From Dastarcus helophoroides (lineage: Eukaryota; Arthropoda; Insecta; Coleoptera; Bothrideridae), in the NCBI GenBank assembly GCA_028583605.1, contig CM053332.1, positions 25,066,692 to 25,130,691 of the forward strand: a DNA stretch of 64,000 nt, given 5' to 3'. Positions within the stretch are counted from its first letter, which is position 1. Every line of letters begins with the position of its first letter. Positions 56,647 to 64,000 of the stretch are shown here, in pieces. The translations under genes were made by a program, and so were the position numbers. The notes beneath the pieces are model-generated. The model saw nothing but the letters and a program-made list of their open reading frames with translations, was not told the origin of the DNA and made no database searches.

Positions 56647-59600
56647 TTATTTCACAGTTCCATTTTCTTTAATTAAAATTTGATTAGAATGTACGTAATC
56701 ATCATAAATCGACTGTAATGGTACATGCAAAAATTCCATTAGTTTCAAAAAGTCTTTTTCTGCAAAAAAATGACGTTAACCAAAGACAAGCAAAGAAACA
56801 AACATACCATTCTCAGATGTAACTACCCCATGCCTAATTAAAAAATCTAGGGTAATGGGAGCGCTAGTCGTCTTAAATTCAGGACTACATATCCTCTCTA
56901 TACACTCCAAAGCGGTAAGTAATTCAAATTTCTCCACCTCACCATCGGCGTTCTTCGGAATGAAATCTAACGGAAGCTCCAAATCAAAAACAAACTCGGT
57001 ATTAGGAAAGAGACCACGTTCCGATTCAAAAAAAAACCTACATACAACACACCATTGATATGTAACCAACTCAATGCTAACGGAACTTACGATACGCAAC
57101 CCGCGCTAACCAAATTCTTCAAAATGTGGTTTGGTATAGATGCTTCTTCCTGCGCTTCTTTATGGGCCGTTTCCAGGATACCGTACCCCACTGAGAGACC
57201 ACCGGCCACCATATTGTCCCATTTACCGGGCCAAGTCTCCTTAGTGGCCGATCTTTTCTGCAGCCAGATGCAAATACCTAAAGTGGGGTGTCTAACGTAA
57301 CCGGTTATGTCGACTCCGTAGTTTTTGATTCCAAACAGACAAGTCGCGCTTCTGTCCATTTTGAATAAACTTTTGGAAGCGAAACTGGTTTTGACCTCGT
57401 AACACTAGAACAATAGTCGTGTTGTTATTTGACGAGACGTTTTGTATAACGTGGTACCTCCTCCCTCCAACCTTTGAGTGTTATCAAAGCTTGCTCTTCA
57501 CGGAGCTTTCTCAAAATTCTGTCGACTTCGTTGCTTCTACTCTCGTAGTCCCTAAATGCTGGATTCAGTTCGACATAGCCGGAAGTTATGGTGAACACCT
57601 AAAAAATGTCACCTGAGTACTTTCTTAACATTTTGATTATTATATTCATAACTAATAAATTTCATGAACAGTAGTCACAAATATTGAAGAATTCCACTCG
57701 GTAAGGATTAAAAATGATTGTTATATTAAAATGTTTCAGAATAAAGATTTAAAGTTTAAACTAGGAATTTTCCTGATCGTGCAAAACTGGCAACACAATG
57801 TCTTTCCGAATTAGACTGCGTTAAAGAACTACTGAAAGTCTTTCGCACACCATCACTTCAGGAACAAGCAAAACAACCACATTCAAGCAGAAGGGCATCA
57901 ACCAAATTAGAGGGGAAATTTCCAAACAAATTAGAGGCGAAATTTCCAAACAAATTAGAGGCGAAATTTCCAAACAAATTAGAGGCGAAATTTCCAAACA
58001 AATTAGAGGCGAAATTTCCAAACAAATTAGAGGCGAAATTTCCAAACAAATTAGAGGCGAAATTTCCAAACAAATTAGAGGCGAAATTTCCAAACAAATT
58101 AGAGGCGAAATTTCCAAACAAATTAGAGGCGAAATTTCCAAACAAATTAGAGGCGAAATTTCCAAACAAATTAGAGGCGAAATTTCCAAACAAATTAGAG
58201 GCGAAATTTCCAAACAAATTAGAGGCGAAATTTCCAAACAAATTAGAGGCGAAATTTCCAAACAAATTAGAGGCGAAATTTCCAAACAAATTAGAGGCGA
58301 AATTTCCAAACAAATTAGAGGCGAAATTTCCAAACAAATTAGAGGCGAAATTTCCAAACAAATTAGAGGCGAAATTTCCAAACAAATTAGAGGCGAAATT
58401 TCCAAACAAATTAGAGGCGAAATTTCCAAACAAATTAGAGGCGAAATTTCCAAACAAATTAGAGGCGAAATTTCCAAACAAATTAGAGGCGAAATTTCCA
58501 AACAAATTAGAGGCGAAATTTCCAAACAAATTAGAGGCGAAATTTCCAAACAAATTAGAGGCGAAATTTCCAAACAAATTAGAGGCGAAATTTCCAAACA
58601 AATTAGAGGCGAAATTTCCAAACAAATTAGAGGCGAAATTTCCAAACAAATTAGAGGCGAAATTTCCAAACAAATTAGAGGCGAAATTTCCAAACAAATT
58701 AGAGGCGAAATTTCCAAACAAATTAGAGGCGAAATTTCCAAACAAATTAGAGGCGAAATTTCCAAACAAATTAGAGGCGAAATTTCCAAACAAATTAGAG
58801 GCGAAATTTCCAAACAAATTAGAGGCGAAATTTCCAAACAAATTAGAGGCGAAATTTCCAAACAAATTAGAGGCGAAATTTCCAAACAAATTAGAGGCGA
58901 AATTTCCAAACAAATTAGAGGCGAAATTTCCAAACAAATTAGAGGCGAAATTTCCAAACAAATTAGAGGCGAAATTTCCAAACAAATTAGAGGCGAAATT
59001 TCCAAACAAATTAGAGGCGAAATTTCCAAACAAATTAGAGGCGAAATTTCCAAACAAATTAGAGGCGAAATTTCCAAACAAATTAGAGGCGAAATTTCCA
59101 AACAAATTAGAGGCGAAATTTCCAAACAAATTAGAGGCGAAATTTCCAAACAAATTAGAGGCGAAATTTCCAAACAAATTAGAGGCGAAATTTCCAAACA
59201 AATTAGAGGCGAAATTTCCAAACAAATTAGAGGCGAAATTTCCAAACAAATTAGAGGCGAAATTTCCAAACAAATTAGAGGCGAAATTTCCAAACAAATT
59301 AGAGGCGAAATTTCCAAACAAATTAGAGGCGAAATTTCCAAACAAATTAGAGGCGAAATTTCCAAACAAATTAGAGGCGAAATTTCCAAACAAATTAGAG
59401 GCGAAATTTCCAAACAAATTAGAGGCGAAATTTCCAAACAAATTAGAGGCGAAATTTCCAAACAAATTAGAGGCGAAATTTCCAAACAAATTAGAGGCGA
59501 AATTTCCAAACAAATTAGAGGCGAAATTTCCAAACAAATTAGAGGCGAAATTTCCAAACAAATTAGAGGCGAAATTTCCAAACAAATTAGAGGCGAAATT

Positions 59601-60433
59601 TCCAAACAAATTAGAGGCGAAATTTCCAAACAAATTAGAGGCGAAATTTCCAAACAAATTAGAGGCGAAATTTCCAAACAAATTAGAGGCGAAATTTCCA
59701 AACAAATTAGAGGCGAAATTTCCAAACAAATTAGAGGCGAAATTTCCAAACAAATTAGAGGCGAAATTTCCAAACAAATTAGAGGCGAAATTTCCAAACA
59801 AATTAGAGGCGAAATTTCCAAACAAATTAGAGGCGAAATTTCCAAACAAATTAGAGGCGAAATTTCCAAACAAATTAGAGGGGAAATTTCCAAACAAATT
59901 AGAGGCGAAATTTCCAAACAAATTAGAGGCGAAATTTCCAAAATTCACAAAAGACCGAAATCCTACTCATATTAAATGCAAAGTAGTATTCAGATTATCG
60001 CGCTCACCTCAGGAAATCGCATTAGTTGCTTCAAAACTTCTCTGCGGATCAGACCAATTTGTACACCTTCCACTACAAAAGGTTTGCATTCTCCACTTTT
60101 AAAACCTACAAAATTTGAAAGAGTATTAACTATAAATTACGATTATTCTCGACGATTATTCATACATATAACGAATCGTTTGATAAGAATTAAATAAAAT
60201 AAACCAACGACTACATGTGAATATTAAAGTGCAAAGGATCAATATATAGTGCATATAAACAAAGCCAGGTCATTTCGGAAGTAATAGGTGTCATTTTTTC
60301 AATTAAAACCGAATCATTAACAACCGATGTGACAATAGCTTGGAACATTTTTACCTGACAAGTAAAAACGGTTAAATTTTCTAGCTAATTGTAGTAACTT
60401 GGACATATTTCCACCTTGCAATTCGAGTGACAT
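56647..60433 (-). CDS. Nudix hydrolase of the YJR142W/DUF4743 (TPK-related) type, complete, 6 exons
   Basis: Probable cytosolic or mitochondrial Nudix hydrolase related to yeast YJR142W and plant NUDT20/24; the family is linked to damaged thiamine diphosphate, which is family knowledge and not seen here. Exons (minus strand): 60433-60355, 60105-60008, 57598-57458, 57404-57091, 57037-56808, 56759-56647; total 975 nt, 324 aa. Residues 30-106 are the DUF4743 region (GECKPFVVEG, GLIRREVLKQL, ELNPAFRDYESR, GWREE). The Nudix fold follows: FGIKNYGVDITGYVRHP, WPGKWDNMVAGGLS (164-177) and a degenerate Nudix box KEAQEEASIP (188-197), then GLFPNTEFVFDLELP and DFLIRHG near the end. An in-frame ATG exists at 60511, but that stretch holds the promoter-like motif TTTGACA, so 60433 is preferred. 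Intron 2 contains the 24-bp satellite. It converges with the SLC10 gene, 593 bp apart. Confidence 0.88.
57880..59945. repeat. 24-bp satellite, about 85 near-perfect copies
   Basis: Unit GAAATTTCCAAACAAATTAGAGGC. By eye all copies are identical except a GGGG variant in the first unit (about 57910) and one near 59880. It lies in intron 2 of the Nudix gene. Because 24 is a multiple of 3, two minus-strand frames of about 700 codons stay open; they are artefacts. Confidence 0.98.
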
Positions 60434-60518
60434 TTTCAAGGATAATAATCGCCGCGAATTGTCAATTTTTTGACATGTAAACAAGAAAGTTGACGTTTGA
60501 CACCCGCACAATTCAATC

Positions 60519-61432
60519 GATGATTCTATGCCCTAACCAGGATCACTGTAATTGAGCGTCATCTATTTTTGCGTTTCAAACTACAGTTCCGTTTAGAACA
60601 CAGCAATAGATAGCGCTCAATGCTCAATTATTCTAAAGCATAGAACCTGTCATTATTAATTTTATTTATATGTTTTGTGTATTTAACATTTCTACAACGC
60701 CGTTTAACATTATTTAAATATTCCATTCCTATTGAATGGCATTTTCTCCGCCACTTGCTTCTTCCACACGTCTAGATTTTCAGTTACCTTTTTTTCGTTA
60801 ATGATTGGCAATCTTTTATAGATTAGATGGTCTCTTTTATAGATTGTCTCAAACAGATTACGTTAAATCTTAGTTTGTCTATCGCTGTTTTTAACTAAAC
60901 ACTCACGAAAAAACCACTTAAAAACTATCGTAAAAATTAACGATTAATAGAAATTATAATAAAATTTACCGTTTCGGACACAATTTAATCGATGATTCTA
61001 TGCCCAAACCAGGATCACTGTAATTGAGCGTCATCTATTTTTGCGTTTCAAACTATGGTTCAGTTTAGAACACAGCGATAGCGCTCTATGATCAATTATT
61101 CTAGATAAAAGCATAGAAGCTGTCATTATTAATTTTATTTGACATTTCTACAACGCAGTTTTACAATATTTAAATATTCCATTTCTATTGAATGGCATTT
61201 TCTCCGCCAGTTGCTTCTTCCACACGTCTAGATTTTCAGTTACCTTTTTTCGTTAAGGCAATCTTTTATAGATTAGATATTCTCTTTTATAGATTGTCTC
61301 AAACAGCGTTTGCGTTAATCTTAGTTTATCTATCGTTATTTTTAACTAAACACTCACTAAAAAACACTTAAAAACTATCGTAAAAATTAACGATCAATAT
61401 AAATTATAATAAAATTTACGGTTTCGGGCAGT
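60519..61432. repeat. Direct repeat, unit about 470 bp, two copies
   Basis: Copies start GATGATTCTATGCCC at 60519 and 60991 and share ACCAGGATCACTGTAATTGA, GCGTCATCTATTTTTGCGTT, TTCCACACGTCTAGATTTTC and GAATGGCATTTTCTCCGCCA. The first begins at the Nudix gene promoter. Confidence 0.92.
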
Positions 61433-61984
61433 TCATCTCTCTGCCTATGGTTATCTAGAAGTAAGGTTGTGTTACGCCGTACTTTGAAAATGGGATTGAA
61501 AACCTTCCACTGTTCGCAGCGCCATCTCTTAATCCGCAAATACATACATCACAGAATTCTATTTGAAGTAGTTTTAACTTCAGCTCCTCTCTGACTAAAA
61601 GATAAATAAAGGATGTTTTAGACACGTAGAAAAAGCCCAAAAAAAGGTTAACACGACAGTGATGTGATTGTAGGTTTAATTTAGGCCCTCATTTTACAGT
61701 TTTCGCACAATACTTGCTAGTAATACACAACAGAAGCCGCTGATGTCAGTGGGTAGAAATCAATCCCATTTTTATTCGACAAATTACGTTACCGATTCAT
61801 TTCCTTCTTATAGGACTCCCTATCTCTGCGTAACGTCAGAAATGGAAATGATTTATAATATTCTCTCTAGAAAATTTGTCTACTGTCAAAAATAAATCTG
61901 ACAGTTGCTATTCAGTAGAAATGGAATTAACGAAACTTCGCAAAGAAAATACGGAAAATATCTAATATATAAATATTTTCGGAT
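61433..61984. other. Spacer between the 470-bp and 240-bp repeats
   Basis: No tandem repeat or gene seen. It contains GCAGCGCCATCTCTT at 61519 (see findings on CTCF-like words). Confidence 0.4.
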
Positions 61985-63080
61985 CGCAGAAATGTTAAAT
62001 AAAATAAATAACGACAATGTTTCCGACCAATAAGAGTCTAAAGTGAGAAATAATCATAGAATCGTTAATATAACAATCGTAACAATAACAGAGCGCTATC
62101 TGTTGTTGCGTTTTGAACTGTAATAACTCGGAACGTAAAAATAGATGACACTTAATTAGCAATTTGACAACTGACAACATTTCTGCGACCCAGTTTAAAA
62201 ATATTTCCAAACTGGGTCACAAAAATGTTAAATAAAATTAATCATGACAATGTTTCCGCCCAATAAGACTCTAAATTCAGAAAGTATCATAGAATCTGTA
62301 ACAATAACTGAGCGCTATCTGTTTTTGCGTTTTGAACTGTAAGTGACTCGGGATGCAAAAATAGATGACGCCTAATTAGCAATTTGACAACTGACAAAAT
62401 TTCTGCAACCCGTTCAATCAACGTGCGACCCAATTTAAAAATATTTTCAAAGTGGATCACAAAAATGTTAAATAAAATTAATAATGACAATGTTTCAGCC
62501 CAATAAGAGTCTAAAACCAGAAATAATCATAGAATCTGTAACAATAACTGAGCGCTATCTGTTTTTGCGTTTTGAACTGTAAGTGACTCGGAATGCAGAA
62601 ATAGATGACGCCTAATTAGTAATTTGACAACTGACAACATTTCTGCAACCCGTTCAATCAACGTGCGGCCCAATTTAAAAATATTTCCAAAGTGGGTCAC
62701 AAAAATGTTAAATAAAATTAATAATGACAATGTTTCAGCCCAATAAGAGTCTAAAATCAGAAATAATCATAGAATCTGTAACAATAACTGAGCGCTATCT
62801 GTTGTTGCGTTTTGAACTGTAATAACTCGGAACCCAAAAATAGATGACGCTTAATTAGCAATTTGACAACTGACAATATTTCTGCGACTCAGATTAAAAA
62901 TGTTTAATAATTTCTAAACTGGGTCGCAAAAATGTGAAATAAAATTAATTATAATAATATTTCGATCAATAGAATCTGTAACAATAATTAGGGCGCCATC
63001 TACTTGTGCGTTTTAAACTGTAAGTGACTTGGAACTTGGAACGCAAAAATAGATGACGCTCAACCGCTCAATTAGCAATT
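61985..63080. repeat. Tandem repeat, unit about 200-240 bp, five copies, ending in the gamma-COP promoter
   Basis: GAGCGCTATCTGT or its variant recurs at about 62091, 62310, 62550, 62790 and 62987. Each unit also holds an inverted AAAATAGATGACGC word and CAATTTGACAACTGACA. The last unit reaches about 85 bp from the gamma-COP ATG. Confidence 0.88.
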
Positions 63081-63164
63081 TGACAACTGACACGAATATG
63101 ACATTGGGGTTGTCGGTGTTTTGATTCTTGTGACGTGTAATTTTAATATTGTTAAAGTTTTACG

Positions 63165-64000
63165 ATGGGTTCCTTTAAACGAGAAAAAAAGGAAGAGGAA
63201 GATGGTAAGCCGAGCCGATTTGGGATTTCGCAGGGTCGTTTTTGAATGCGTTGTCAATTTTTAGCGGGAGGAAATCCGTTTCAAAATTTGGAAAAAACTA
63301 CCGTGTTGCAAGAAGCTAGAGTTTTCAACGACACCACCGTTAATCCGAGAAAATGCACCCATATTTTAACGAAACTACTTTACCTTTTAAACCAGGTGGG
63401 TTTATAAACATTACTAAATTTGCTGTAGTTAACATTGACATTTCTCATCCTTACTTTGTGGGATTCTTCAATATTCATAACTAAACTTTATTAACAATTA
63501 AGACAACAATAGATATTAAAAATTCCACGATATTTAATATCTGTTGTTGTTTTAATTGTTAATAAAGTTTAATAGTTATGCAGTTAACATTCTTGGTACG
63601 TCTGCCCATAACATACTTTCCAAATATCGAGAACTATAAGTTGCATAACATTTCAATTTTTTCATCTAGGGTGAACAGTTGAATTCAAAAGAAGCAACAG
63701 ACGCGTTTTTCGCTATGACCAAATTGTTCCAATCGAAAGACGTCATATTGAGAAGAATGGTGTATTTGGGTATTAAAGAACTAAGCTCTATAGCTGACGA
63801 TGTAATCATCGTCACCTCCAGTCTTACAAAAGACATGACCGGCAAAGAGGATTTGTACAGGGCGGCCGCCATTCGCGCACTTTGCAGCATTACCGATGCC
63901 GTAATGTTACAAGCTATCGAGCGCTATATGAAACAAGCAATCGTGGACCGTAACCCCGCCGTTAGTTCAGCAGCGCTCGTCAGCTCCCTACACTTGACGA
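63165..64000 (+). CDS. COPG: Coatomer subunit gamma (gamma-COP), N-terminal part, cut by window edge
   Basis: Large subunit of the COPI coat F-subcomplex, acting on Golgi-to-ER and intra-Golgi vesicles. Exons: 63165-63204, 63265-63395, 63670 onward, open to the window end. The start [15 protein letters not shown] is followed by [67 protein letters not shown] and [20 protein letters not shown], all highly typical of gamma-COP and especially of insect orthologues. About 168 of roughly 870 residues are present; this is the adaptin-like helical solenoid. Phases are 1 and 0, splice sites are GT-AG, and intron 1 is 60 bp. Intron 2 holds a 105-bp palindrome. The sequence just upstream is the last copy of a tandem repeat. 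Confidence 0.96.
63476..63580. repeat. Palindromic element in gamma-COP intron 2
   Basis: Arms of about 48 bp, CATAACTAAACTTTATTAAC inverted as GTTAATAAAGTTTAATAGTTATG with a few mismatches; loop AATTCCACG. Likely a small MITE. Confidence 0.85.

Noticed and set aside
57821..59948. Two minus-strand frames of about 700 codons (8-residue repeats LEISPLIC and NLFGNFAS)
   Set aside because: They are the 24-bp satellite read in frames without stops; the region is an intron of the Nudix gene, and the repeat length being a multiple of 3 explains the open frames.
60434..60511. Nudix start at 60511 giving 26 extra residues
   Set aside because: The extra stretch contains TTTGACA/TGTCAA promoter-like words and aligns with no family feature I know; 60433 is preferred, but this is not certain.

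Overview
The window is nuclear DNA of an insect. Evidence: spliced genes with GT-AG introns of about 50 bp mixed with introns of several kb, an insect-like gamma-COP N-terminus, a mariner transposon, and hAT-type and LTR-type debris. The order cannot be fixed from the sequence; the very AT-rich, satellite-laden introns would suit a beetle, but that is a guess. Protein-coding exons cover only about 9 kb of 64 kb.

Gene layout: (1) two tandem minus-strand copies of PIGN, the GPI ethanolamine-phosphate transferase 1 of the ER lumen (PIGN-1 at 15642-5143, PIGN-2 at 42783-25094). Both have 11 exons with the same phases and nearly identical exon lengths, giving 888 and 887 codons. PIGN-1 keeps the expected metal-site residues; PIGN-2 has lost two acidic ligands and looks like a pseudoenzyme with an open frame. 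(2) A plus-strand SLC10-type (bile acid/sodium symporter family) transporter, exons 47345-56053, 5' exon(s) not found. (3) A convergent minus-strand Nudix protein of the YJR142W/DUF4743 (thiamine pyrophosphokinase-related) type, six exons, 60433-56647. (4) The plus-strand start of gamma-COP (coatomer subunit gamma), running off the right edge. The genes are ordinary housekeeping or transport genes and do not form a pathway.

The rest is repeats. A roughly 21-bp AT-rich satellite whose monomer contains a perfect trimeric heat-shock-element pattern fills 1-4.7, 21.3-24.8 and 37.2-41.6 kb. In the last block it lies inside a 4.9-kb non-autonomous hAT-type element with terminal inverted repeats (TIRs) and an 8-bp target duplication. 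A second family, an unclassified foldback element with about 130-bp arms, recurs more than ten times, and one copy has grown a 3-kb 20-bp satellite that seems to derive from its own inner arm. A 2235-bp DD41D mariner with an intact transposase and 424-bp TIRs sits in a TAGG/TAGA microsatellite in PIGN-1 intron 9. Further arrays: 490-bp units (16.5-19.9 kb), inverted-repeat units of about 700 bp (26.0-28.4 kb), a 15-bp GATC-rich minisatellite (28.8-29.1 kb), a 170-190-bp satellite (48.0-52.9 kb) and a nearly perfect 24-bp satellite (57.9-59.9 kb). A solo LTR, two small hAT MITEs (miniature inverted-repeat elements) and a three-level transposon nest were also delimited.

Limits: repeat families were delimited by eye, copy numbers are estimates, and gene names rest on remembered family motifs, not on a search.
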